Source of the DNA: Cristatella mucedo
Lineage: Eukaryota; Bryozoa; Phylactolaemata; Cristatellidae
Assembly: GCA_009760855.2 (NCBI GenBank)
Contig: WPIO01000049.1
Coordinates: 2,996,001-3,060,000 of the forward strand
Length of the DNA: 64,000 bases
Reading direction: 5' to 3'
Shown here: positions 53,800 to 64,000 of the stretch, piece by piece
How positions within the stretch are numbered: the stretch's first letter is position 1
Layout of the letters: each line of letters starts with the position of its first letter
The notes under the pieces: model-generated
The model's database searches: none
The model's input: only the letters and a program-made list of their open reading frames with translations
Told to the model about the DNA's origin: nothing
Position numbers and translations under genes: made by a program

Positions 53800-54905
53800 C
53801 ACATTAGTTCCACAGCTAAGTCTTACTACTTTTAGCTGCTAAGCATCGCAAAATTTGGACTTATTCAGATGAGGTTACCGAAGCCTAGAATTAGCGACGC
53901 ATTTGCGGCGACCTCTGTCTAGATCTCAGTAACTCACTTCTACAGGTCTAACGGCCTGTGCAATAAGGCGCTTGCACTAGGTGCAAGCCTGCGCAGCTAG
54001 GCCTGACTGTCGCGAACGTCACACCATCACACCACTTCTCACCTACCGACACTAGCTACCCATCTGGAAAAAGATCAAATTCTTCAAGATTCTGTCACTC
54101 ACTTTTCGGTTTTTTCTTCTGTCATCCCAAAATTCCCATCTGAAATACTTCCCGATAAGGCTTCCCATCGTTTTGTCTGCTCCTCTAACTAACCGTGTAT
54201 CTCTGGCGGGAACACACCTCAGATCCTTCGAAGATCAGGCTTTCAGTTCTTTTAACTCCCAAAGCCCGTTACTCACTTCTGATTGGCATATCCACATTCT
54301 CTGAATTGGCATTTAAAAGTTAATAACCCACCGGGTCCTATGAATAACCCACCTGGTCCTATGAGTATTTGCTCCGTCTGTCTGAGTTGTCATTTGCTTG
54401 CTTATGCGTGCTCAAGTTGTGAATTGCATCACCTACTAAATGACGCGCTTCTTTTCCAGAATATTCAAAGCGCCAAGAAATAGCCTTGGTTATCTTAAGG
54501 TATTTTTTATATTTTCATTCTTACAGTTATTATCCTTTCATCAAAGCATTAAGACTGCGGCTGAAATTTCCGTTGATGAATTGATCATCTCAGCAATTTG
54601 TGCATTGATATGTTGTTACTTACATAAGCACGTAGTGGCTCCACACTATGCATTTGCACGAACACGATGTAAGGAACGGTCGTTGTGCTTATGCGTGCTG
54701 ACACTGTGTATGCCGCCACTTACTACACTTGCATGCTGACCCTATTCATGTCACCCCTAACCATGTTATTTATGCTGTTCATCCAGCATGACATTACTCA
54801 CCATTCAATCGCGTTTCCTTTTGTAGCGACTGTAACGCGCCTAGAAAGAGAATTAATTCTCTGTGGGCGCTTTATCAAGAGCATTATTATTGTTATTATT
54901 TGCTT
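53800..54905 (+). mobile_element. Family 1 L2-like LINE, decayed
   Basis: ACATTAGTTCCACAGCTAAG, ACACCACTTCTCACCTACCG, CACTCACTTTTCGG, then the terminal TGCATGCTGACCCTATTCAT block, hairpin (54833-54880) and ATT tract. An AT-rich insert near 54470-54660 interrupts it. Confidence 0.82.
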
Positions 54906-57105
54906 TTATACCGGGTGCTAGATTTTACAGCCGCTTAACCAATACGAGTAGAATTATCCCCCCCCCCCCGAAGTGCGGCTAAGAATCTCTGAAGCGGTCA
55001 TAAAAACGCATTTTTTTGCAATAGATGGATTCTGCAACAATAAATTGAGTAAGAGAATACTCCCGCACTTCTGCCCTAGGAAATACGGCACCGCTTCAAC
55101 CGCTGCTGCAATAAGTCGACTCAAGCGCTGAAATACAGTAAGAAATAATAATAATATAAATAATGAAAAATACAGTAAACTGCTTCTCTCAATGACTGGC
55201 CGCAACCCGAAAAATTCTACAATTCTCGTAGCTTATATCATACCAAGGCCTGAGATCACGATGTACGCGTTTCCCTAATATTCATAACACACGAACGCAT
55301 AACAAACTTCGGCGGCAGCCGTTATCCAGTCCGATCGGAGCGGGCGGCGTTTCGCCGTCCGGAAACTCTGAGCAGAAATTGTGCGAGAGAATTGTCCGCG
55401 CATCAGCCGAATACGCACGCGCCAGTAACTGTGCAAACGCGCGCGCGCGCGCGCGCGCGCGCGCACCGATGAAAGGCCAAGACGTCTCGCGACGCCGGCG
55501 CCTAAGCACTGCGAGGTCAGGGTCAGGGTCAAGGCCAGGAGATAGCGTGGCCTTGGCTGCATATCCGGCCTCCCGCCGCCTTTTCGAGCACGCGCTTGCC
55601 GCTCGAGGTAGCCGGCGACCTGAGTTTCTGATCAACGGCTGTGGCTCTTCTTGAATCCGTTGTGGCTGAGCTTCCTCGCTCCCTCGTACCTGCTTACCTG
55701 ACAGACGATTGCTTACCTGACCGACGTGTCAGCCTTTACGAACCGTACGGTACGTTTAGCTAGCCGCTTCCAATTTCGCATCAAGCTCGATTGCGTACGA
55801 CGTAATCCCGTGCAGGCCTTCGAACAAGAATGTTGTATTGGTAATTTTCAAAGCTGAAATTCAAATATATTTATAGTGTCATAGCAAACAATACAATGTA
55901 CTGTTATTGTAATTTGCAAACATTACATTGGCATCGTCATCGAAGCAATATTTATACACTTGCTTCTATCAAACACGCTGCACCGACTTACGCTGTCCGC
56001 GATCCACACGTTGTGGTCAGGCTCGGAATTCTGTAAGTGCAGTTAAAACAAAAAAACTAAATTATCCCAAAAGTATTGCAATAATATAGATAGTGTTTAT
56101 CGGGGCAATACAGTGTATTAATATTGCTGTAGCCGCGCAGACGCTCTTCCCCTGGCTCTCTACCGGTGGAATGTGTAATGCAGCGCTGTAGTGCGGTTAA
56201 AACACGAGCGACCACAATTGGGTGCCGAAAGCGACAGTTCATTGTGGGCCTGCTAGTAGCGGTTACGCGCCGGCGAAAGCTCTTTACGCGAACCGGACCG
56301 ACGGAGTTAACTGCGCGAACTCCCGAAGCCCGAGTATAATAAACTAACATAACTATCTACTGTATATAAACCATACTATAAACTATATATATATATATAT
56401 ATATACTAATATATAAACTAACATAACTATCATAAACTACCCCCTATGCCTGCGTCGCTAGCGATACTCCAGACCCCGAAGGTGGACTGCTACAGCACCC
56501 CGAGATTGGAGCAGCTGAGTAGCCGGCAAAACACAGCAGTGCAGTCTAAGTTGCACTTAACTGTTCGTCGCCGTAGGGTCGACTCTCGTGCTCTCGAAGC
56601 GTAGTCTCACATCGACTACTGAAGTTGCAGCCCCGAGCACTGTCAGTCGTCTTGTTATAGTCTCTTCTCATCTGAACTCCTGACCTCGGGCATGTAGCTG
56701 CTATTTTCTCTGCCCCCACTATTGGTGTCCATTGGCAGGCCTATTCGTTTCCGGCTGTAGCCTATTAGATAGCTACTGGGCCAGCTTGCCATCCTCACGT
56801 TCTAAGTCTACTATGTCTTCTAGCACAGTGCACATCCTGACCGAATCGCCATCGCACATCCCATAGCTCCATTCTAACCTGAGCTAGGTGGACTAGGAGC
56901 TTGGTTTGTACTAGGTGCCCTAGTCGAACCAAATAAAGCAAGGAATCCCATCGCAGCTAACCTGAGAGCTGCCCCAGTGCATTGTTACGGCACCCAAAAC
57001 AATACATTGTTAACAATACAGTGTAGTGTCGCCATAGATATGTTTTTGCGGAGCTCTGATCCAGTGGGTCGGAAACCGCTGTGCAGGGGGATAATATCCC
57101 AGTCT
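54906..57105. other. Intergenic, partly CpG-rich, no gene recognised
   Basis: Includes a 12-C run near 54958, CpG-rich DNA with (CG)n at 55300-55640, CpG-rich DNA at 56130-56330 and (AT)n near 56385-56407. No exon could be supported. Confidence 0.4.
55438..55466. repeat. (CG)n microsatellite
   Basis: About 13 CG units inside a GC-rich segment. Such tracts can form Z-DNA (known property). Confidence 0.97.
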
Positions 57106-57108
57106 CTC

Positions 57109-57111
57109 ACT

Positions 57112-57193
<82 letters not shown>

Positions 57194-57229
57194 CCTCTCT
57201 CTCTCTCTCTCTCTCACTAGCTCTCTCTT

Positions 57230-57263
<34 letters not shown>
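57109..57263. repeat. (CT)n polypyrimidine array
   Basis: About 155 bp of CT repeat with a few interruptions, roughly 0.9 kb upstream of the TMTC4-like start codon. Confidence 0.97.
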
Positions 57264-57264
<1 letters not shown>

Positions 57265-57565
57265 TCATCCTCTCAGGCACAGCACACGCAATCACGGGCA
57301 CGGGCCCGCTGACGGCTCAGCTGCACTTAGTTCTTCTGGGTGGGTGGGGGTTGAGCCAAGACGAAGCTGTGAGAAAAGACGAGCAGGCTATCAGGTCCAC
57401 AGCTAGTGGTGCAGCCGATGGAGCAGTGCTGTACGATGAGCAATGCGTTAACAGGCTAGCGTCAGGCCATCGTTTGACATGGCACGGTGTCTGAAGTAGG
57501 CACACACACACACGCGCACGCTCATGCATGCACGGAGTGGGGCGCATCACAAGCTCGACTAAGCG

Positions 57566-58137
57566 ATGGTCAGAGCTCAGCTAGGTAAATCAGATCGTGG
57601 CCCCCTCTCCACTATTACTCTGCAGTGTGGCTCTGCCGACCCGGCCACGGAGGAAGGCAGCCGAAAGGTGAGCATGTGCAGCGCATCTGGAACCTTGGAC
57701 CCATCGATCCAGCACGAGCTTGCTGCAGGCTGCACTGCTTCGGCCGTGCAATCAGACCACTTCACCGGACGTTGGTGATGTGACTCGCTCACTGTATCGC
57801 CTCGTATATGTCAGACCTGAGTCGCGAGTTTTTGTCGAGCACCGTGCCTAGCAGTGCCTACTTTTGGCCAAGAGCCCTTGTTCACTTTCACACCGTCGCC
57901 GGTTTGCCTACAGTGTCTCCTGGTCAACATTGTCGTAAATCTCTCTCGTGCTGCTGTCGCTGCAGTGCTTCATTATGCACGCAAGTTGTGTGCTCATTCC
58001 TGCATATTCCTGCCAGTCCCGATCCTGATGTTGCCTTTTTGTGCCTTCAACCCCTTCCCTCTGCATTTCCATAGCAACCCACTGCCCATCGTCTGCCCGG
58101 CCGACGACGACTAGCTCCTCACGTCGACGTCGGCAGG
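57566..58137 (+). promoter_or_regulatory. Putative 5' UTR/promoter region of the TMTC4-like gene
   Basis: This stretch ahead of the start codon is GC-richer than most of the window. I see no TATA box. Open frames on both strands here are short, overlapping and without similarity. A transcription start cannot be placed from sequence alone. Confidence 0.35.
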
Positions 58138-58472
58138 ATGTGGGCCCGCTCGGGCCTAGGAGGCTTGCCTCCACAGCCGTCAGCTGAGCCCAGCGAGCGA
58201 CACCCGCTGGCCGGCCTCGGCTGGCATGTCGACTGCCTCTGCCGAAGCCGCTGGCTCGGCCACGCGGCCATCGTCCTGCTCGCGGCCGCTTGCTATTCGC
58301 CGAGCGTCGACGGCGACTTCGTGTTCGACGATAGCGAAGCCATACTGTCGAACGCGGACCTGCTGCCCGAGACGCCCATCGGCAGCTTGCTGCGAAACGA
58401 CTTCTGGGGCCGACCGGCCGCCTCTGCTTCTAGCCACAAATCGTACCGACCACTCACCGTCCTGACGTTCAG
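58138..58472 (+). CDS. TMTC4: TMTC4-like exon 1 (start codon, TM1, FDD loop)
   Basis: The ATG at 58138 has A at -3. The exon ends TTCAG|GTGAGT, leaving two bases. Residues 1-40 are a poorly conserved cytoplasmic leader, about 41-53 begin the first membrane helix ([13 protein letters not shown]), and 59-70 hold [24 protein letters not shown] follows at 99-111. The last codon is completed by the first base of exon 2. Confidence 0.9.
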
Positions 58473-59818
58473 GTGAGTCGACGGCTGCTCGCACTCTGCC
58501 AGCTCCACCTCAGCGCTCAGCCTGACCGGAAACCGTGACGCCGGACGGTCGGGCAAAAAGGGGTGTGCCGCTGCCTCCGGCGCTGCTAGCGGCGGCCAGC
58601 AGCAGCAGTATGTCCACGATGTGTCGCAACCGGCATCTTCGTCATCGGACGCCGCTCGTTCATTCGATTGCTTTCGCCTAGCTCAGCCTGCCTCGGCGTG
58701 CCCGGTCAGCCATTTTTTTAAGCCCTGCCTACTGCATTCGAAGTGCGGTCGGTCGCTGTTTGTCATTCGTACGCCACTCTGCTGCATGGCCGGCATATCA
58801 ATTATTCAGCCGAATGCCGTGGTCTAATTGTCGTGTCCCTGTCGTGCTGCCTACGCAGGCTGAACTACGCCTTTGCCGGGGATCTGCGCCATCCTCGTGG
58901 ATTTCATGCTTGCAACCTGATGCTGCACTCCATCGTCTGCTCGCTCGTCTTCGAGGTCCTGACGCTGCTGTGCAGCGGCACTACCCTAGCATCTGCTCTA
59001 CCGCCCGGAAGCAGCCGCTCAGCGGTCGCTGCTGGCAGTGGCAGCAGCAGCAGCGTGCCTCTCTTTGCAACGCTGCTGTTCACCGTGCATCCTGTGCACA
59101 CAGAATCCGTAAGTGGACCTTCACTCCTATCGCTATAGGCCAGCAAGCCATGCAGCGGTCGTTGTGCTTAGCGCTGTTCTTGTTATTTCTAAAAGTAATT
59201 GCAATAGCACTATTAGTGACCCGAAGCCGTACTATTGGCTGTATTATTAGTTGCATTACTAACAGCTGTAGCAGCCCTCAAATCCAATGGGGACCGTGCA
59301 TTTAGTTCGTATGCTCCCAAAGTGTGGAACTCACTCCCGACTTGCGCCAGAACATCCCCTGTCATGACCACATTCAAAAAGAACTTAAAACACCTTTTTA
59401 GGACAGCATTTAGTGGGTCCCTGTGATTTGTCCTTCATGTGCTTATGCGTGCTGACACTGTACATGCTGCCATTAACCACATTTGCATGCTGACCCTGTG
59501 CATGTCAGCCCTAACCATGTTATACATGTTGTTTATCAAGCATGATATTACTCACCATTCAATTGCATTTCCCTTTGCAGCAAAGGTCAAGTGCCTAGAA
59601 AGAGATTGAGTTCTCTGAGCGGTGGCTTTATCAAGTGCATTATTATTATTATTATTACTAGTAGTAGCAAGTAGTAGTTTCTGCAGCAGGAGCAGTAGCA
59701 GTTGCCGTTCTGGAACCAGGCTGACAGGACTATATAGACAGCAGGATACACATGAAGCATGATTGGGCTGTTCGGCCCAAGAGCCCCCATGTCTTCCGGG
59801 AGGGGGCTATAGCTAATA

Positions 59819-59900
<82 letters not shown>

Positions 59901-60894
59901 CATATATATATATATATATTTATCATTTGTTGTATCGCCATAAGAGAATTTAATCTCTATCCAGGCGCTTCACACATGCCGCAGTGCTCGAGCCGACGAC
60001 CTCGGTCTTCGAAGGCATGCACCTAACCTCTGAGCCAAACCAGGGCTGCATAGTGAGAGGTAGCAATCCAGGTACACGGCAGCCCGCAGAGTTTGGGATA
60101 CATCAGGGACCACCCAAATGTCAAGCAGACCCAGCTGCCAATGTCTAACTTGGTGGAGTGGTATCTTTTTGTTCCGGGCTGATGAGATCCCTCCCAAAGG
60201 TCAGAGGTCAGCAATCGAGTGCTCAGCACGTGAAGTCGGTTAATAATAATTGCCTTCATTAATCTGCGTACCCTCTCCTTAGAGAAATATATCTCATCTA
60301 GGCACTTTGCATAGGCTGGAAATCAAGCATATTCACGGATTTGCAATAATATCACCTGCGGCTCGTTGTGGCTAGCATAAGCACCTAATGGGCGGTTCTC
60401 ATAGACAAAGCCGTGGTTAGAGGAACAGGTGGGAGTTAAGCTTTGCTTTAAAAATGAGTGCCCCAAGTGCGATTTCAGTAGCTCCTTGAAGTCGATACGG
60501 TCATCGCTCCTGCATAATACCCACATGGTCTTTATGACTTTGTGGAGTTACAGAGGGAGATACATTACATTTATTGCTCCATGGGAAGCTGGTGCAGGTT
60601 GGTAAGAAGTGGTGTGATGGGGCAGTTGTGACGTTAATGACAGACATGCTTAGCTACTGAGCAGAGAGCTTGCTGCCATCCATGTTTTAATGTCGGTTCG
60701 CAATGCTCTCGATCTTGCTGCTGCTGCTGTAGCCGTTGTCATTGCCTACCCTCTTCAGTTGTGCAATACTGTCAGAGGTGAACGGTCGGTTGGCTGCGTT
60801 TTTCAGGTGGCAGCCATCGTCGGTCGAGCAGACCTTCTGTGCGCCTTCTTTTTTCTGTCGTCATTTCTGCTGTATCACCAGAGTGCGACCTCCA
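58138..60894 (+). CDS. TMTC4: TMTC4-like gene, first three coding exons (gene continues past window)
   Basis: This is the 5' part of a transmembrane and tetratricopeptide repeat protein. Family members are ER multi-pass proteins that transfer O-linked mannose to cadherin-type domains. The joined product contains [41 protein letters not shown] and [16 protein letters not shown]. These match the N-terminal transferase half of TMTC proteins in order, and TMTC4 best by ETP(L/I)G and VGRADLLCA. The acidic FDD motif sits in the first lumenal loop, as in GT-C enzymes. Introns are 386 nt and about 1.7 kb, the second filled with a LINE fragment, an (AT)n array and a SINE. The later exons, including the TPR half, were not found before 64000. 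Confidence 0.88.
58859..59108 (+). CDS. TMTC4: TMTC4-like exon 2
   Basis: This 250-nt exon lies between acceptor CTACGCAG and donor TCC|GTAAGT. It encodes [19 protein letters not shown], the hydrophobic [16 protein letters not shown] and the family motif [13 protein letters not shown] low-complexity Ser/Gly/Ala insert (about residues 42-67 of the exon) lies where other TMTC4 proteins have a variable loop. Confidence 0.92.
59267..59658 (+). mobile_element. Family 1 L2-like LINE, 3' end, in TMTC4-like intron 2
   Basis: [20 protein letters not shown] and [17 protein letters not shown], the 3' region, hairpin (59586-59633) and (ATT)n. It lies in the same orientation as the gene. Confidence 0.9.
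59821..59920. repeat. (AT)n microsatellite at a SINE tail
   Basis: About 100 bp of TA repeat, touching the tail side of the minus-strand SINE-A that starts near 59930. Confidence 0.97.
59930..60050 (-). mobile_element. SINE-A in TMTC4-like intron 2
   Basis: Complement: GGTTTGGCTCAGAGGTTAGG head, GAGGTCGTCGGCTCGAGCAC, AAGCGCCTGGATAGAGATTA and AATTCTCTTATGGCGATAC tail. Confidence 0.8.
60245..60320 (-). mobile_element. LINE tail remnant
   Basis: CTCCTTAGAGAAATATATCT and CATCTAGGCACTTTGCATAG resemble the hairpin complement. Strongly diverged. Confidence 0.4.
60807..60894 (+). CDS. TMTC4: TMTC4-like exon 3
   Basis: This 88-nt exon lies between acceptor TTTTTCAG and donor CCA|GTAAGT. It encodes [19 protein letters not shown], then [10 protein letters not shown]. 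It joins exon 2 in phase 0 as [15 protein letters not shown], the most conserved TMTC segment. It leaves one base for exon 4, which lies outside or was not recognised. Confidence 0.92.
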
Positions 60895-61330
60895 GTAAGT
60901 CGATTGCTTCTGCAGCAGCGGAAGCTGGAGCGATCTGCCTTGTTCCTATTGCCATCCCCCCTGCGGTTTCAGGTGGCTTTGCAGGATTGTATTGCAGCCT
61001 GCATCCCAGCTGTAGTAGTTGCTCCTTCCTCCTGCTTTCTTCTTCAAAACGTCACGTCAGACCATGCGCAGGAAGTCAGCCCTAGATCAGGAACACCTAA
61101 CTAACTTTATTTTATTTATTTATTTAGCTAGCTTCAGCTTAGTCTTCTTTTTGCTGTTCCTATTCAAATCACTCGAGTGAGCAGTGGCAGACCAGCTAAT
61201 CTCTTGAAGAAAAACATCCAAGCTAGCTAGGAGACCTTCAACAACGTCTGCCCAGTCTCCCTACTGCCGTTCCAATCAATGACCCTTGACTCGAATAGTG
61301 GCAGACTTGCTAAATGCTTGTATGACAACT
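60895..61330. other. TMTC4-like intron 3, no exon found
   Basis: After the exon 3 donor no further TMTC segment is visible. A TTTA-rich tract lies near 61110-61125. Confidence 0.45.
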
Positions 61331-62690
61331 TCAAACTTAACAAGTAAGTTGCTGTCGAGTTTATTGCTAATCGCCAGCTGAGTCAGGCACTGCTATGGGT
61401 ATGTAAGGACCTTCACGGGAACGAACGCCGGCTTGGGTAGAGTCCCTCTGCTTGTTCTTCTGGATCACGCAGCATCACTTCTGATGCCGTCGATCGCCTT
61501 CTTGAGTCATCAATCATCTTGCACATCATGCATCACTGGCAGTGCTTTTCAGCAGTGTAGGACTTATCTTAGCTAGCGATTTCAGATCGTAGGTGTTGAT
61601 CGTTCGGTGGTGAGTTTTTGAAATACAAGATGTCCCAGGGCTCTTTTCTGGGACTATGTGTATTCACAGTTTACTCTTCCTTTTGCCGATTTAATCGCAA
61701 ACACAGTCGATGTTCGTATTTCTATGCATGGACCGCACAGCTGTACCCGCATTCTAGCGGCTCGCATTCTGTCAGTTCTATTGCCACTTGTGTCGTTGAC
61801 TGACATTTGTACTTGCATTACAGCTAACATACCCAAATTGACGTACGATAAAACCAACGTAATAGTTATGGTGCAAACCTAGTAATGTAATGTAATCTAT
61901 CTTCGTCTGTAACTCCAAAGCCACAAAGACTATGTGGGTGTTACGCAGGAGAGTTTTTTATAATGCACTCACAGCCTAAGCTGATTTCGGTACGCATTCG
62001 GTAGCCAACAGACTTCATCTCACACAACAAAGAGAAAGTGGAAAGCATAGCAGAATCAGGAGAGCAGTTGAGGTAGTGAGTAGCATGGAATTAGCAGCTC
62101 AGGACCGCTGGAAAGGATAAGCCTTAGTCGGCAGCAAGAGAGTAGCTGTCGCTGCGTAAGAATCGTGGAAGCGAGCTCCACAGTCTAGGACGGCACTTAC
62201 AAGCTGGAGAGCCGAACCCTCAAAGTTTGCGTGCTTGCATGTACTCTTGTAGTCTTCGCATGAGTTTTAGTCTTAGCATGAAACCTCTTTTCTTTGTACT
62301 GCTCCGGCGGTATGACTCTTTGCCTGCTGACGACGTCAGCTCCACATTTTTTACGAGCGTCCACTTGCAGCTACGCCATTTTTTCAAAGCTTCATGTCGG
62401 CATAGATAAAGTTGTCACAGCCAAGCTCGTGCATTTATTTGCAGCATCCTGTCTAGACTTCCATAGTCGGCTCCTCACTGGCCTTTATGGCAATGCAGCT
62501 AACCTGCTTGTGCTTGGTTCGAAACTCACCAGCTTTGGCCTGTCTCTAGTGAACGTTGCAGCTGCCACAGTATACGTTACTTCTCTTCGATCTGCGCTGT
62601 CCCACCCCAGCTCCCTGCGCCTCGACTTTCGTACACATATTTCTAAAGTGTTATCCTTGCTGTAGCCTTCCTAATTGACCGGCCGTGAAG
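61330..62690 (+). mobile_element. Family 1 L2-like LINE, RT region, split by family 2
   Basis: Decayed RT landmarks: GTCCCTCTGCTTGTTCTTCT, CCCAGGGCTCTTTTCTGGG and CTCTTCCTTTTGCCGATTT, with ANIPKLTYDKTNVIVM just before the break. After the insertion it resumes with KLVHLFAASCLDFHSRLL. Truncated before the tail. Confidence 0.7.
61885..62215 (-). mobile_element. Family 2 L2-like LINE 3' end, nested
   Basis: (TAATG)n, CTTCGTCTGTAACTC, ACAAAGACTATGTGGGTGTT, then the 3' coding remnant also seen at 33965-34490. It sits inside the plus-strand family 1 copy. Confidence 0.75.
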
Positions 62691-63536
62691 CATTGCATCG
62701 ATCTTGTGACTTTGCTAATTGCATTTTTGCATGATCGTTTCCCGCTAAGTGCCAGGGTGTTGGTTGGCACTGGCACCACTCGTTTAATAGTTAATGTCGA
62801 ATTGACCTGTGACAAATTGCAAGAACTCGCAGGATTTGAGATCTCTGCCGAGCCATCGGATGCTGACCAATAGGCCACCAGGTCGAGTGGTGTTTCCTAC
62901 TTAGCATGGGGCTCCTCAACCTTTGGTTGGTATTAGATAAATCAGACACGCACACATACATCCACGTTATTTGAAAATTTCCATCGCCTGCCCGAGTAGT
63001 AGAAACAAACTTTTTTTAGATGAAAGGATACCGCTCCCCCGATCAGCTGTCTGCAAAACAACCTGCCACACCAGCGTGTTGCTGCCTGCTTTACATTCTC
63101 TACACTGTACTCTTATGGTGGCGGCTTCCCAGCAAGTCGAGATTGGGGTCATTGCATCCTGATTCCGGTCTGCCACCCTTGAGCCCTTGCGCTTGAGGAT
63201 GAAAGCTGACTGCAATAAATGAAGGACAGTGCTCGAGTTCATCCACATTGACGTCATCCGAAAGGCCGGTGGAATTACCGATAAGGTTTCAAAGCGCTTG
63301 GAGCTATAATTTTTCTCCATTAGGCAGCATCCGTCGTAGGCCGGGACCAAGCTCGGGTGCTAGGCTGATTCGACCAAAGTTACAGCGTTACTGCCTGACT
63401 GACTTCCCGAGCAGAGGCAACCCAGTCAAGCTCATAGCTTGTCAACTTTCATGGAAATGCAACAGCTGTGTTCACTGATTGCTTTTTTGGAATCCTGAGG
63501 GGATCGCTAAGCCTGCTCGATAATAAAAAATAAATA
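62691..63536. other. TMTC4-like intron, no feature
   Basis: Opposing open frames (minus 62967-63350, plus 62971-63162 and 63248-63478) show no recognisable family. Confidence 0.4.
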
Positions 63537-63690
63537 AAGCTTAGCCGATTTAACATTCATGTAGCAGCAGAAGAGCATTTACAGCTATCACTACCTCTTG
63601 CAGCTGGCGATAAAGAATCGCCCACTGTAGCCCGCGACCTGGGTCGTGAAGAGTGAGTACCTTGTCTCCTGGGCTATGACCCAAGGCCTT
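63537..63690 (-). mobile_element. SINE-B
   Basis: Complement: GGGTCATAGCCCAGGAGACA, CCAGGTCGCGGGCTACAGTG, GGGCGATTCTTTATCGCCAG and CTCTTCTGCTGCTACATGAA. Same plan as 38425-38580. Confidence 0.75.
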
Positions 63691-64000
63691 TTCTTAGTGT
63701 TTGAATCTGATTTCAGGCACACGCAAAATCACTGCATTCTTTTTTGCAAGGCTTGGTGGCTCGTAGTCATGGCATGCTCGCTTAGCATACCCTTTCCAAA
63801 GTGGTCACTCTCTACTGCCGCCTGTTCTGCTCCGCTATCCATCTTGACATCTGCGACGTGTCGGTGCCGCCTTCTGGATCGTCAGAGATCGTCTGTTGCT
63901 GCGATGTCTGCCAGTCATCTGCTGTTGCTGCTGCTGTGATCGTGCAGTGTCCAGCATCACAGAGTGGTGCTGCAGTGTGGTCACTTGGCTATTCAGCCTT
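63691..64000. other. No feature recognised
   Basis: Right edge of the window, inside the presumed TMTC4-like intron 3. CTG-rich runs near 63920-63940 only. Confidence 0.4.

Noticed and set aside
56100-56350. TTGGGTGCCGAAAG resembling a retroelement primer-binding site
   Set aside because: A single short match with no LTR or internal coding region.
1-64000. CRISPR arrays, operons, bacterial regulatory sites
   Set aside because: The window is eukaryotic; its tandem arrays lack spacers, and its genes are intron-split.

Overview
The window comes from an animal (metazoan) nuclear genome. It has multi-exon genes with spliceosomal introns, no long uninterrupted genes, many decayed non-LTR retrotransposons, tRNA-derived SINEs and long microsatellites. 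The proteins and repeats suggest an invertebrate bilaterian, possibly a spiralian, but I cannot name the species.

Two host genes can be reconstructed by hand. (1) On the minus strand, from about 37.6 kb down to 1.36 kb, lies a plasma-membrane type Na+/H+ exchanger (SLC9A/NHE family). I read 23 exons as open frames bounded by splice sites. Nearly all neighbouring exons join in compatible phase. They run from an N-glycosylated N-terminal segment through the transport core to a long cytoplasmic tail. The first exon, two small core exons and perhaps the last exon were not found. Two introns have GC donors, and one intron is only 40 or 58 nt. (2) On the plus strand, from 58138 to the right edge, are the first three coding exons of a TMTC4-like gene (ER membrane O-mannosyltransferase with TPRs). 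The rest lies outside the window. The two genes are divergent, separated by about 20 kb that includes GC/CpG-richer stretches near 47.9-48.5, 49.7-49.9 and 55.3-56.3 kb.

Most other recognisable sequence is transposon debris. The dominant family is an L2/CR1-clade LINE (family 1). Its 3' end is a conserved hairpin (arms AAGCGCC / GGGCGCTTT) followed by (ATT)n. A second L2-like LINE (family 2) ends in (ACATT)n. A tRNA-derived SINE (SINE-A) carries a tail closely matching the family 1 LINE 3' hairpin, so it was probably mobilised by that LINE. Some SINE-A tails have grown into long (AT)n arrays. A second tRNA-like SINE family (SINE-B) is also present. Several nested insertions give a relative order of activity. 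At 20456-21382 there is a 0.93-kb foldback element with about 0.4-kb inverted arms and flanking ATTAA duplications, and a decayed half-copy lies near 38.1-38.4 kb.

A pure-purine 18-bp minisatellite (40.3-41.0 kb) and several dinucleotide arrays complete the picture. I found no CRISPR array, rRNA, genuine tRNA gene, or clearly novel gene system. The most notable points are the SINE/LINE tail sharing, the foldback element, and the unusual splice signals and diverged core motifs of the exchanger.
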